NCBI GenBank assembly: GCA_033030425.1
Contig: JAUFSD010000001.1
Coordinates: 3,771,992 to 3,835,991, forward strand
Reading direction: 5' to 3'
From: Verpa conica
Taxonomy: Eukaryota; Ascomycota; Pezizomycetes; Pezizales; Morchellaceae
Length of the DNA: 64,000 nucleotides
Shown: one piece after another, positions 36,401 to 48,697 of the stretch
Numbering within the stretch: position 1 is the first letter of the stretch
How the letters are laid out: each line of letters begins with the position of its first letter
Position numbers and translations under genes: made by a program
The notes under the pieces: model-generated
Databases searched by the model: none
What the model was told of the DNA's origin: nothing
The model's input: only the letters and a program-made list of their open reading frames with translations

Positions 36401-39400
36401 GAGAAGTATAGGTGAGTTTCTAGTTGACTTTTATTAGGCGTTCTTCAATAAAGCTATAACATGCCTATCAAATGTTTGCCCCGTCTTCTTGAAAGTAGGG
36501 TGCTATTTGATAGTATGTCGGGTTTATATATTTGAGGAGCGTATTTATAGTTATCTAACTAAAAACCGAATAAAGAACTTGTCCCTTATACGAATTTTAA
36601 GGATGTTCCCATGCGCCAAGCGGCAACCCCAAACGAGTTACTTATGCAGGAAATATGGTCAAGTACTTTGGACATCAGGGTAGGCTCAATAGGTCTCGAT
36701 GATAGTTTCTTCCGGCTCGGCGGTGATTCTATTAGTGCGATTACAGTCGTAACCAGTGCGAGAAAGCTGGGATTTTCTTTGGATATCCCTCAACTATTCA
36801 GTCATCCTAAACTAGAGGAAATGGCTTCATTACTTACTACTGCAGAGACTGAACAGCTGGTCGAGCATTTCTCTTTGGTTCAAGGGATGACACCGGATGA
36901 ATGCATCAACATAGCGGCAGTTCAGTGCGGTTTAGAAAGTTTAGATATTGATGACGTTTATCCTTGCTCACCTCTTCAAGCAGGCTTGATGGCTTTGTCT
37001 ATCAGGTCTCCTGGGGCATATGTTACTCAGCGTGTATACCAACTACCAACCAATATCGATATCAAGAGGTTTCAGGAAGCTTGGGAAATTACAGTAGTCG
37101 CCAATTCTATTCTACGCACTCGAATAATCGACATAGAAACCTACGGAAGCACACAGGTTGTAACAAACGTTCACGCCGAATGGAATCAGTATACCCTTGA
37201 CCTCCAGACTTTCCTCAGTCTAGATCATCCTGCAATGGGGTACGGTGCGCCGCTTTGCCACCAGGCAATAGTTTTTGACAATGAGGCCATATTACTTGTA
37301 CTTACCCTCCACCACGCTATCTACGACGGGTTCTCGTGGGAGTTGATTCTCGACGATCTCGAAGAAGCATATGAAATTGATTCTGTGACTACCAGCCGGA
37401 CTTCATTCGCAACTTTTATCAAACATGTAGAAAACGTCCGGATGGACCCTGCGGCGGAAGTTTTCTGGCGGAACAATCTTGCACAAGCCAAAGCTACTAA
37501 TTTCCCGGACAAGAGTATATTGGGGAATTTTCAAGATGTTTTCAGAGCACGCAAGACCCTCCACCACCCTGAGGTGAAGTTCTCATGGTCACCTGAGTCA
37601 GTTACGATTGCTACACTTCTACGGGCATCATGGGCATTCCTTATCTCACGCTATATCAACTCAGGTGACGTTACCTTTGGTGAAACGTTTTCCGGGCGTA
37701 CAGCTCCAATCAGGGGTATAGAAACGGTCACAGGCCCTACCATCGTCACGGTTCCGACTCGGGTCTGTATCGAGGACGATCAAACAGTAAATGAGTACCT
37801 TAGCAATGTTCATACCAATTCAATTGGGATGCTTCAATTTCAGCACTTGGGACTCCAAAATATCCGAAGAATCAGTGATGATACTGAAGAAGCCTGTAAC
37901 TTCCAGAGCTTACTGGTAATACAGCCGCCGAAGAAGATATCTACGCGCTCCAACAAGGGCTTGCGTTTGGAATTAGATTTGGGGAACTCAAGTATGGTTG
38001 AAACCTACTGCCTTTCCGTGGAGTGTCAACAAACAATTGGTGGAGTATCTTTATCAGCGGTATATGATGATTGTGCCATAGATTCCGAAAAAGTCCGTTG
38101 GATTTTATATCATTTTTCGCAATCAATAAAGCAGCTAGCAGCAGGTTTGTTCTTACTCTCTATTTAAAAATCCAGTCGTTAATTATCGTGGTAGGCTACC
38201 ACGGTAACAAAAAGCGGGTAGGCGAAATTTGTTTCTTCGGCGAGCAAGACCTTCAGCAAATAAAAATCTTCAACAGTATTTATCCGGATAGTATCGATCG
38301 ATGTTTGCATCATGCCTTTAGCGATTGCGCTCTTTTGAACCCGCACCGGGTTGCCATTCATGCACCTGATGCTATTCAAACATACGAGGAACTAGACACT
38401 CTATCTTCTTCCCTGGCCTCAGAATTAATGGTAGCTGGCGTCGGACCAGGTGCTTTAGTGCCCCTCTTTTTTAGGAAGTCTAGCATGATGATCGTTGCCA
38501 TGATAGCTGTTCTAAAGGCTGGCGGAGGGTACGTACCGCTAGATATTTCCCACCCGAAAAGAAGATTACAATATATCATCAATGAAATCGACGCCAAGAT
38601 TCTACTTTGTTCCTATGGTTATGAGGCAGTCTGTAGTTCACTAGGACCCCTCACTGTACTGGCTCTTGATCCCCAGTCCCTAAATTCAAACCCAGCACCT
38701 CGCGGCATATCGAATACGACTGTTAGACCAAGCGATGTCGCCTATGTGATGTTCACTTCAGGAACTACGGGTCAACCAAAGGGAGTAGTGCTCGAACATT
38801 CTGCTGTAACTACTAGCTTAATGGCGCATGGACCTAGACACGGATTTAAAGAGGGGCTCAGAGTTTTACAATTCGGCGCATACACTTTTGATGTCAGTGT
38901 AATGGAAATATTTTCAACTCTTCTTTTCGGGGGCTGTCTATGTATCCCTCCGGAGGAAGAGCGACTAGTTGCCCTGCCGCAAATCATCAACGAGATGCAG
39001 GTGCAGTTGGCTATACTTACTCCAACAACAGTGGCGAGCCTGCTATCCCCCGAGCTCGTTCCTATGCTTTCAACACTGATATTGATTGGTGAGCCCATGA
39101 CCCAACAAAACGTCGTGACCTGGAGCCAAAAAGTGAGATTGATCAACGACTACGGGCCAACTGAGACATGTACAGATTCGGCTGCCGCTAGGGTTACTGG
39201 GCCTGACTTTCCTTCCTCTAATATTGGTACTGGTGTGGCAGCTAACCTTTGGATTGTGGAGCCGGAAAGACCGGACCGGTTGGCTCCTGTTGGCTGCGTG
39301 GGAGAACTACTTATCTCGGGGCCAACTCTAGCACGAGGGTATTTTAATGATTACGAAAAAACTAATGCGGCTTTTATTGATGGCAAAGGCCTTCCCTGGG

Positions 39401-42400
39401 GTAAGGATGCCCTAGGTATCTGGAGCAGGCTGTATAAGACCGGCGATTTAGCCCAGTATAACATCGATGGATCAATCTCCTACCTGGGACGTAAAGACAC
39501 TCAGGTAAAACTGCGTGGGTTGCGTGTTGAGGTTTCAGAAGTCGAACACCACATATCTCTCTGCCCAGGTATCCAAAATGTTGCTGTTGAAGCAATCGTC
39601 TCACCAGAGCATTTTGAAGATGTACGACTGATAGCGTTTGTCTGCCTCGACGACGACGCCCCACTCCAGCAAGGAAGCCTCGTTCTAAAATTAGACAATA
39701 GAACAAACGCTATTTTACGTCAGGCCGCTACTAGATTATCCGATGTGATACCTTCATATATGATACCGTCGATCTTCCTACCACTAAAGAGAGTCCCGCT
39801 TAACACCTCCGGGAAGAGGGATAGAAAAGAACTCCGAAAGATATTGTCTGATCTAACGGTACAAGAATTGTCTCAATATCGGTGTGGCGAGGAGGATAAG
39901 AGAGCACCAGCTACTGTTATGGAGAGGAGGATACAAGCTTTATGGTCAACTGTCCTTCAATTAGCACCAGCTTCGATTGGCCTAGACGATAACTTCTTCC
40001 GGCTAGGGGGAGACTCCATGACCGCCATTAGGCTTGCCACTATGGGACGACGTGAAGGGCTTAACCTCACAGTTTCATTGGTATTCAAGAGTCCAAGGCT
40101 AGGTAAAATGGCCAATGGGTTAGAAGGGGGCAAGGGTGTTGATGTCGAAAGTCCTTTTGTACCAGTAACTGGGTTTCTGGATGGTGCTACCCGAGAATTA
40201 GCAGCGGGTATTTGTGGAATAACTCCAGCGGATATTGAAGATGTATATCCATGTTCCCCTCTTCAGGAAGGGTTGATGGCACTTTCTACTAGATTTTCGG
40301 GGGCGTATGTGGCTCGAAGAGTGTACGAATTAGCGCCAGGTGTTAACCTAGAGCGCTTCTGCTCCGCATGGAAGAGGACAGTTGAGAGCCATGACACATT
40401 GAGAACAAGAATAATGCAAACGGATGAGAATGAGCCTCGGAGTCTTCAAGTGGTCTGTAGAGAATCAACAGAGTCCAATATATCTATTCATACTTCTCTT
40501 AAAGGTATCTCATTAGTATCTATGCTATTACTTCTCAGCCGGCTTACAAAAGAGTTTTAGAGTATTTGAAACTAGATTATCGGGAACTGTTTGGGTACGG
40601 GCGTCCCCTTATACGTTGTGGACTTATTTCCGGTGGAAATATTGGGGGTGCGAGTAACAATGCAGTGTATTTTGCCATTACCCTCCACCATGCAGTAAGT
40701 ACAGATGGAGCTTAATAAATTCAGTTTGGGGAGAAATTCTAACCCCATCTCATTATCGGATAGCTGTACGACGGCTTTTCTTTTCGTTTGATTCTCGACG
40801 ATTTCCAATCCATATATACAAACCCCGACGCACCTCACCCTACAAGAACCCCCTTCAAAAACTACATCCGTTATTTGGAGACATTGGACCAGGAAGCTTC
40901 ACAGGACTTTTGGAAGTCGAGACTCACTGGATTGGTTATGTCAGACTTCCCTCCATCACCTCCGACTCAATTCGCACCACAAGCACCCTCTTCGTGTTAT
41001 TTAAATCTTCACCTATTGATGACTCAAAGTCACATTACTTTCCCGACAATTATCAGAGCTGCTTGGGCAATCACTGTATCTCGCCACACACTGTCCCCTA
41101 TCTCAGAGCCCCACGATGTATGTTTTGGATCAACTCTCTCCGGTCGAACCGTACCTGTAGCAGGATTAGATAGCATGGCTGGCCCGACGATTGTCACGTT
41201 GCCAGTACGGGTAACAATCGACTACAACCAACCAATTACTGAATTTCTCGATACTGTGCATTCGCAAGCTGCAGATATGATGCCATTTGAGTATTTTGGG
41301 CTTCAGAATATTCGGCGACTCAGCCCTGATGCCAGAAGAGCCTGCGAATTTAATAATTTGCTTGTTATCCACCCATCAATCCTTCAAAATTCAGATTTAG
41401 TAGTGGATACTTGTATGAACGAACTCGAGGACTACACAGAGATGCTACAAATATATGGAATTGTGATGGAATGCCAGGTAACAGAAGGTGGTGTTTCTTT
41501 GCATGCCCAATTCCACCCTCTAGTCATCGATCATCAGCAAATCCTGTGGGTGTTACAACACTTTGCAAACATAATCAAAGCACTATCTCAGAACCCATCC
41601 AGCAAAAGACCTCTACGCGATACCCTCGGTGAAATGGCCAGCAACAGCGAGTATGAACAGGTTCTCCGCTGGAATTCAGGCTATCAAGCTTCGGAGGACC
41701 AATGTCTCTACCAACTAGTTGAGAATACTACTTCTTTGTATCCCAACCGACTTGCAGTTTTTTCTTTCGACAACCAATTGACTTATCAAGAGTTGAATTT
41801 TCAAGCGGGAGCTTTGGCAGAACACCTCATCAACCAAGGTATTGGTCCAGAAGTATTGGTTCCAATTTGTTTCGAGAAGTCAAGTGTTATGGTGGTAGCT
41901 ATTCTGGGAGTTTTAAAGGCAGGAGGGGGTTATGTGCCGCTTGACCCAGCTCATCCAAAAGCCCGCTTGGAATATATCATCCGTGAGACCGAAGCCCGGC
42001 TCATCCTTTCATCTCCCTCACAAAGACATATTTTCGATGGCTTAAGCGATGTGACGACATTGGTTATCGATCCTCGCTTCTTCGAGAGACAGACGTCCAG
42101 AGACTTGAACAAAGTTATTCCCCAAACAAAACCTAACAACGTGGCATATGTGATCTACACGTCTGGAAGTACCGGAGAACCGAAGGGCGTTATCATTGAG
42201 AATGGCGCAATCAGCAAGAGTGTCATCCAGCATGGCATTAAATTCGGGCATAATTCAATTGATGGTGTTCGTGTCCTCCAGTTTTGCTCATATACGTTCG
42301 ATGTTAGCGTAATCGATATTTTCACGACACTGGCGTATGGCGGCTGCATATGCGTACCTTCCGAGAACGATAGGCTATATCGTCTACCACAAACTATCAA

Positions 42401-45400
42401 TGAAATGAAGATCGATCTTGTCATCCTAACGCCAACCGTTGCAAAATTACTTGACCCAGCAGAAATACCAGGCCTGAAGGTACTCGCAATGACAGGCGAA
42501 ATCCTTAGTGCCGAGCTAGTTAGGACTTGGAACAATAAGGGTAGGCGTTTGGTGAATGGATATGGCCCTACGGAAGCATCGGTCGATTGTACAGCAGCTT
42601 TGGTATCTAAGGGCACACTTCCAAACAACATTGGTCACAATCTTGGCGGTCTGGTTTGGATAACTGAGGTTGATGACCACAATAAATTGGCACCCCTCGG
42701 TTGCGCTGGTGAAATCGTGATCTCAGGCGATATTTTGGCGCGTGGATACCTTAAGGACCCAGGGAGAACTACTACAGCATTTGTAAATCGCCCTTCATGG
42801 ATGCCACAAGGGTACGGGCCGCCGAGAATTTATAAGACAGGTGATCTTGGGCGCTATGCCGGGGATGGAAGTATCGAATACTTAGGAAGAAAGGATACTC
42901 AGGTGAAGCTGCATGGAATGAGAATTGAGACAGGTGAGGTTGAGAGTCACCTGGGAACATGTAACACAGTTTTGCAATCTGCAGTTGAACTTGTCACTCG
43001 TAATGGCATTGATATGCTCGTCGGGTTTGTGCGATTGACAACGTCAGCCACCAATTCACATCTGGACTTAACTGGATATCTTCTGCCACTGGATAGAGAT
43101 ATTTGTGGTATTCTCGACAAGGTTAAAAAGAGGATCAAGATGGTTCTACCCCCCTATATGGTTCCAAGTGTTTTGGTCCCATTATCAGTTATGCCTTATA
43201 CAACTTCAGGAAAGACGGACCGCCGGAAACTTAAAGAAATCTTTCGAGGGTTGTCCCAAAAGGCACTGTCAGATTACCGGAAACCTCACGAAGATGCGGT
43301 GAAATGCGAGCCTGGGACAATTGCACAAAGACTGGTCCGTAATCTTTGGGCAGACACCCTCCGAGTCGACCCTTGCACAGTCGGGCTGGATGACGACTTT
43401 TTCCGATTAGGTGGAGATTCGATTTCTGCAATCCAGCTAGTTTCCGCTTTCCGGAGGAACGGACTTACAGTGGCTATTACAGATATTCATCAGTCTAAGA
43501 ATTTAGAAGATATGGCAGCACTTCTAGATCTCAGCAACATATCATCATCCTTTCTCAAAAACGAAGTCCCAGCTTTTTCATTAGTAAAGGGTGAATCCCT
43601 AGCCTCAATTGAAACCCTCGTCCAGGAAGTATCTTCCGAATGTTGCGTTGAACCAGGATCGGTACAAGACATCTACCCATGTTCACCACTACAGGAAGGG
43701 CTTATAGCGCTTTCTACTCGAGAAACTGGGGCATATCTCTCTCAGAGAGTATATAGGTTGCCATCAACGACTAATCTTGGCCGATTCCGTACCGCCTGGG
43801 AAGGCGTCCTTGCTTGTAACGAAATATTGAGGTCTCGGATCGTTCATATACCTACCATTGGAAGCCTTCAGGTTGTCTTGGAGCCTCATATCGACTGGAA
43901 AACTGGTGATAATATTCAACGGTATCTCGAGGAGGAACGTAGTCAAAGCCTTGGATATGGTGATTCATTATGCCGGTACGGTATTTTCACTGAAGATACA
44001 AAAGTATACTTCGTTCTAAGTATTCATCATGTGTGTATTTTCAATGTAGTATTTTAGCTTAAGACCCGCTTACAAAGCTATAGGCACTTTACGACGGCTG
44101 GTCATTACCGCTTATAATGGAGGACCTCAGGATTCTATACGAGAGTCAAACACCGCCTCCTTTCCGCATCCCATACAATCGGTTCATCCAATTCATTGTG
44201 CAATCACGCTCAAAATCTGAAGCTGCAGAAATCTTCTGGCAGACTCGACTTGCTGGAGCTACTGTCACTGACTTCCCAGAAAGGTTACTCTCTCACAAGC
44301 TAAACGCCAATGCTGTTGACCGCACCCACATCACCCTACAGCAGAAAACTCTTCCAGAAAAAGTCACTACTGCCTCACTAATCAAAGCAGCTTGGGCGGT
44401 TACCTTAGCTCGTTATATGAGCTCTAATGATGTCTGCTTTGGCATGGCACTAACGGGGAGAAACTCTTCTGTTCCGGGCATCGAGAGTATTACGGGGCCC
44501 ACCCAAACCGCAGTGCCAGTTAGAATAACTTTTGATCCTAATGAATCAGTCAACACCTTTTTGAAAAATGTTCATTCGCAGTCAGTGGATATGATACCGT
44601 ATGAGCATATTGGTTTGCAGAATATACAGAGTTTTATGGGGTCAACAAAGTGCTGTGAGTTTAGAAACTTTTTGGTAATACAACCTAGCAGACGACATCA
44701 AAAGCCATTTAGAGCAAAGAACGAGGTATGTAGACACAATTAAGAACAGCATTGTTTGGAGTGTATATTTTCTCACAAACTTGAGGTACAGAAAGAATCC
44801 CCACTCATGATAGTAACCCAAAACGATATTCAGGACCACCTCCAGCTTGAAGAGATTCAAGATGCTCCTTTTAAACAACAATATGCACTAGTTATAGAGT
44901 GCGAGCTGAACCCCGATCAGGGTATCGGGTTGACGGCTTACTTTGACCCAGTTGTTATTGACAAGTTACGTGTTGGTTGGTTGCTGCGGCACCTTTCGAG
45001 TGCCATCAAACAACTTGAGTCGCTCTGCACTAGCCAAGGGTCTACGATCAATGAGATTGATATAGTAACGCAATATGAAAAAGATATTATGTGGTCGTGG
45101 AACAAAGAATGTCCAGATGTTTCCAATATCTGTGTGCACCAGATATTGGAAAATCAAGCGCGCAAAACCCCTAGACTAGAGGCAATCAGGGCCCCTGATA
45201 GAAACCTCGATTACGGCGAACTTGACCAGCTATCCTCAGAACTTGCGTCATATATCCTGAGTATGAATATTCAGCCAGATACAATTATTCCAGTCTGCAT
45301 CGAAAAATCTAGTACTATGGTGGTTTCCTTACTAGCCATCTTCAAGGCTGGTGCAGCTTATGTCCCCATAGACACTTCGTACCCTTCCTCACGCATCCGG

Positions 45401-48400
45401 TACATCCTCCAAGAAGTCAGAGCTGACATTATTCTCGCCTCGGGGGCCACCGCAAATCTCTTTGATGGCATCGCGGATGTTGTTATTATATCAGTAGACA
45501 AAGTCCTACCGGAAATTCAGAGATATAATAACCAGCATCGACCCCCGGTACTACCTACTGTTAGCCCTTCTGGCATTTCGTATGTTATTTTCACCTCTGG
45601 AAGCACCGGCAACCCTAAAGGTGTAGTTGTGGAACACTCAGCCCTATCTACTACTGTGATATCTCAAGGCAAGGTCTTTGGCTTTACCCAGGGCATTCGG
45701 GTGCTACAATATTCCAGCCTAGCATTCGACCCAAGCATATCGCAGATCTTCACAACTCTAGCCCACGGCGGATGTCTCTGTATTCCTTCTGAGCACGACA
45801 GGTTAAACCGCTTGGAAGAAATCATGAACGAACTGCAGGTTGAGATGGCAGATCTGACGCCTACGATTCTCTCATTGCTCAATCTGAAGCAGATTCCCAG
45901 TCTTAAGACTTTGATATTGGGTGGCGAACCCATAACCCAGGAGAACATCAACGATGCTACCGATGCTGGGATTCGCCTATTTAATGCCTACGGCCCTACC
46001 GAGGCATGTATTGACGTGATTAACGCCACGGTTACCAAAGACACCAAACCAAACAACATTGGACGCCCTACAACCTGTCGTGCATGGATTCTTGAATTAG
46101 GTAATAGTGACCGGCTTGCCCCTCTTGGATGTGTTGGAGAGCTGGTCATCTCTGGACCGACGTTGGCACGGGGGTACCTGAACGACAAAGAGAAAACTAA
46201 AGACGCATTTATCGAAACCCCTCCTTGGATGTTTCGTGAGCGGTCAAGGGTCTACAAAACTGGTGATCTCGCAAGATTCAATTGTGATGGGTCTATTCAA
46301 TATCTTGGAAGGAGGGACACACAAGTCAAAGTTCACGGCCAACGGATTGAGCTTGGGGAGATTGAGTATAAAATCTGCGGGCTACGGCCGGATTTACAGG
46401 CTGTTGTCGACTTTCTGCCCGAAGGAAAAAGATCAATCCTCGTCGCCTTCATATTTGACATGAGTTCCTCGGGATCCACCAGTGAGCTCCTGGTCACTGT
46501 GCCTACGAAGAAATTTACTCAGCTTTCACGAGAAATCTTAGCACGTCTGAAAGATTTGCTACCAGCATACATGATCCCTAGCCTATTCATTCCAATATCT
46601 TATTTGCCCATGGGTCTATCCACAAAGTTAGACCGGAAACAGCTTCAGGAGGCCTTCTCCTGCCTATCACAGGATCAAATACGTAAGCACCATTTCCAGA
46701 GTGAAAAATCATCCCCTACGACAAAGACGGAGGAAATACTACAATCGTTATGGGCCAAGGTTCTTGGCTTTTGCGACCCGTCGGTGATCGGATTAGACGA
46801 TGAATTTTTTGACCTTGGCGGAGACTCTATAATAGCAATCCAACTTGTCGCTGCTGCTAGGGATGAGGGCTTTCTCCTCACGGTTTCAGAAATATTCTCC
46901 TCGCCTAAGCTTCGACAGATGTGCGCAATTCTCCAGCAGAGGGAGCAAGGCCCATATATTAAATCAGTAGATTCAGAAGCCCCTCGTCCCTTTTCCCTCC
47001 ACAGCATACAAAACCCTGAATCCCGCCTTCATCAGATGATAGAGACTTCAGCAGAGACGACCTCGGTACAAGACATATACCCGGCAACTGCCCTTCAGCT
47101 GGCGTGCTTGATTGAGGGTCAGAAATGGCATAAGGCATACTATGTATGGTTCATGATGGAGATCAATGGCCAATTAGATGTAGAGCGACTGAGACATGCC
47201 TGCCAATTAGTCGTCGACCACCATCCCATACTCCGAACAGTTTTTTATATGGACAGCGGTCGTGGACTTCAAATAGTCCTCCAGCAAACGGAAGTCGATT
47301 TTTACGCCCTACAGGACCAATGCGACCTCAACTCAATTCTTCAAATGTGCCAAGATGTCGGATCGGAGGGGCCAGTAGCTTTTGGAAAACCCATGGCCAG
47401 ATTCAGAGTCTTAAGTCTAGACCAAAACACACATCGCCTGGCGTTAGGCTTATCGCATGCACAATACGATGGCATGTGCCTTGATCTGGTCCTAGATGAC
47501 ATCCGTACTGCATATTCCCACAAACCCTTACCAACTCGTCCGAATTATTCAATATTCATTAGTTATGCACTACGAGCCAACAATGAAGAGTCAGAATTAT
47601 TTTGGCGAACAATGCTAAATGGTTCTACCATGACCAAACTAGTCTCTCTGTCACTACCTTCAGATCGGCATCTACTCCAGAATCGGGAGGAAAGACAAAT
47701 ACCTAATCCGTCAACCAGCCTACCCGGAGCAACTTTCTCAACAGTTATAAGGGCAGCCTGGTCACTTGTGCTCGCTCAGCTTTCAGGTAATCCTGATGTT
47801 GTTTTCGGAGGTCTCATTTCTGGTCGGAACGCACCCATCGCGGGAATAGAGCAGATTGTAGGACCATGCATGAATATCCTCCCAATACGAGTATGTCTTG
47901 TGAAAAACTGGACGTACAACCATCTTCTTGATCATCTGCGTACACAGCAGTCAGCTATGATCCCATACGAGACAATGTCTCTCACTGATATCGTCGAGAA
48001 ATGCACCGAATGGCCGAGATCGACCCGATTCGGCAGTGTTGTACAGCATCAGAACTTGCCAATGGTAACGGAAAGAAATAGAAGAGCCGGTGACCTCGAA
48101 TGGAATATAACAGGAACTATTAGTTACCCCGGGTTCTGCGATGAAGTTGATTGTTGGGTTTCCTCCGAACCAGATGGAGATCATATTACTATTGGTCTGA
48201 GATACAATGATTGGGTCCTGCCATCATCAGTGGCCAGAAAAATGCTTGATTCCCTCTGCACAACAGTCATGGATATCTTTGAGAGCCCTGATCGAAATAT
48301 TACGCTTGCTAAATCAGCCACCTCTCAGCCACTCCTCCCCATTCCTGCCAGTATCACAATCGCTCCAATGTCACCAAGCGAGGAAACGGAACTGAACTTC

Positions 48401-48697
48401 CAGGTATTATCATCCTTAAGGAACCTATGGCAGGAGATAATACTCCGGAATGTCCCAGTAGCGGAAAGGAAATCTGTCACACACAATGTAGATGTCAACT
48501 TTTTTGAAATCGGTGGAGACTCGATTGCGGCTGCTCAGCTTGCTGCATCTTGTGCTGAGCAGCAGCTCAACATCACGATCCAAGACATCTTTGACTATCC
48601 GACACTACGGTCACAAACACTATTGGCATCAGGGGCTATTGAGCGAGTCCGACCAACGGAGCGTGAAGGGCATAATATCATGTTTTGGGAGAACTAG
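27477..48697 (+). CDS. Hexamodular nonribosomal peptide synthetase
   Basis: From 27564 to the stop at 48697, eleven exons give 20,391 coding bases (about 6,796 residues): 27564-30458, 30522-33749, 33825-34812, 34874-35109, 35175-36411, 36576-38144, 38222-40504, 40561-40694, 40764-44030, 44084-44725 and 44786-48697. All phases agree and no internal stop is seen. Order: C0(partial)-A1-T1-C1-A2-T2-C2-A3-T3-C3-A4-T4-C4-A5-T5-C5-A6-T6-C6-T7. It should assemble a peptide on seven phosphopantetheine arms, each with a GGDS Ser. Release is probably by the terminal C6-T7 pair, since there is no TE or reductase domain. The start is uncertain: an ATG at 27477 (MSRDVINLPS) could splice to 27564, otherwise the first in-frame ATG is near 27798. 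The exon 5-6 intron is the longest (164 bp) but has a good CTAAC branch site. The product is unknown. Confidence 0.9.
27564..30000 (+). other. NRPS module 1: partial C0, A1, T1
   Basis: C0 (about 27564-28130) keeps only the C-terminal lobe (ASVATAWALCLRSF, STDREISFGYHGG) and lacks HHxxxDG, so it cannot condense. A1 spans about 28150-29660 with LFTSGSTGVPKG, FAAYTFDVCGLDIF, NAYGPTET, YKTGDLG and TTSGKVNR. By alignment to GrsA positions, the pocket code reads D-V-L-Q-V-S-A-L-C-K; I cannot assign a substrate. T1 is around 29820 (FFEIGGDSISV). Confidence 0.8.
30070..33290 (+). other. NRPS module 2: C1, A2, T2 (A2 lacks the canonical Asp)
   Basis: C1 has YPCSPLQEGLMASS and an intact active site HHALFDG, split by the intron at 30459-30521. 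A2 (about 31430-32990) has TYTSGSTGVPK, NSYGPTET, YLTGDAG and STSGKIDR. Its A4 region reads NSFTFGMSLEEIF, with Gly at the position of the alpha-amine-binding Asp; the code by position is G-M-E-F-C-G-S-M-N-K. T2 is FFHLGGDSIAV near 33150. Confidence 0.8.
33370..36850 (+). other. NRPS module 3: C2, A3, T3
   Basis: C2 has YPCTPLQEGLMAIS and HHALYDG, split by the intron at 33750-33824. A3 has extra introns in its N-terminal half (34813-34873 and 35110-35174). Its core reads FTSGSTGKPKG, CSYTFDISVVEIF, NAYGPTEAA, YKTGDLARY and TISGKVDR. Pocket code by position is D-I-V-F-V-V-A-I-T-K. The intron 36412-36575 lies in the A3-T3 linker. T3 is FFRLGGDSISA near 36710. Confidence 0.8.
36940..40130 (+). 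other. NRPS module 4: C3, A4, T4
   Basis: C3 has YPCSPLQAGLMALS and an uninterrupted HHAIYDG; it is the only one of C1-C5 without an intron at that motif. A4 reads FTSGTTGQPKG, GAYTFDVSVMEIF, NDYGPTET, YKTGDLAQY and NTSGKRDR. Pocket code by position is D-V-M-I-I-I-D-T-D-K, with two acidic residues beyond D235, which hints at a polar or basic substrate. T4 is FFRLGGDSMTA near 39995. Confidence 0.8.
40230..43530 (+). other. NRPS module 5: C4, A5, T5
   Basis: C4 has YPCSPLQEGLMALS and HHALYDG, split by the intron at 40695-40763, plus an earlier intron at 40505-40560. A5 reads YTSGSTGEPKG, CSYTFDVSVIDIF, NGYGPTEAS, YKTGDLGRY and TTSGKTDR. Pocket code by position is D-V-I-I-A-T-G-V-D-K. T5 is FFRLGGDSISA near 43400. 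Confidence 0.8.
43650..46940 (+). other. NRPS module 6: C5, A6, T6
   Basis: C5 has YPCSPLQEGLIALS and HHALYDG, split by the intron at 44031-44083, with a second intron at 44726-44785. A6 reads FTSGSTGNPKG, SSLAFDPSISQIF, NAYGPTEAC, YKTGDLARF, and a variant A10, GLSTKLDR, with Thr for the usual Gly but the catalytic Lys kept. Pocket code by position is D-P-S-D-I-G-A-I-D-K. T6 is FFDLGGDSIIA near 46805. Confidence 0.8.
47040..48640 (+). other. NRPS terminal C6-T7 didomain
   Basis: C6 opens DIYPATALQLACLIEG, unlike the YPCSPLQEG of C1-C5, and its active site is SHAQYDG: the first His is Ser, but the second (catalytic) His and the Asp are kept. Later parts (FGGLISGRNAPIAGIEQIVG) are normal. T7 (FFEIGGDSIAA near 48505) has no A domain after it. 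This layout matches the terminal C-T pair of GliP-type synthetases, which takes part in diketopiperazine formation and release; a release role here is inferred. Confidence 0.75.

Noticed and set aside
36412..36575. Possible break between A3 and T3 of the NRPS
   Set aside because: A 164-bp intron with GTGAGT donor, CTAAC branch and AAAG acceptor joins the exons in phase, so it is read as an intron despite its length.
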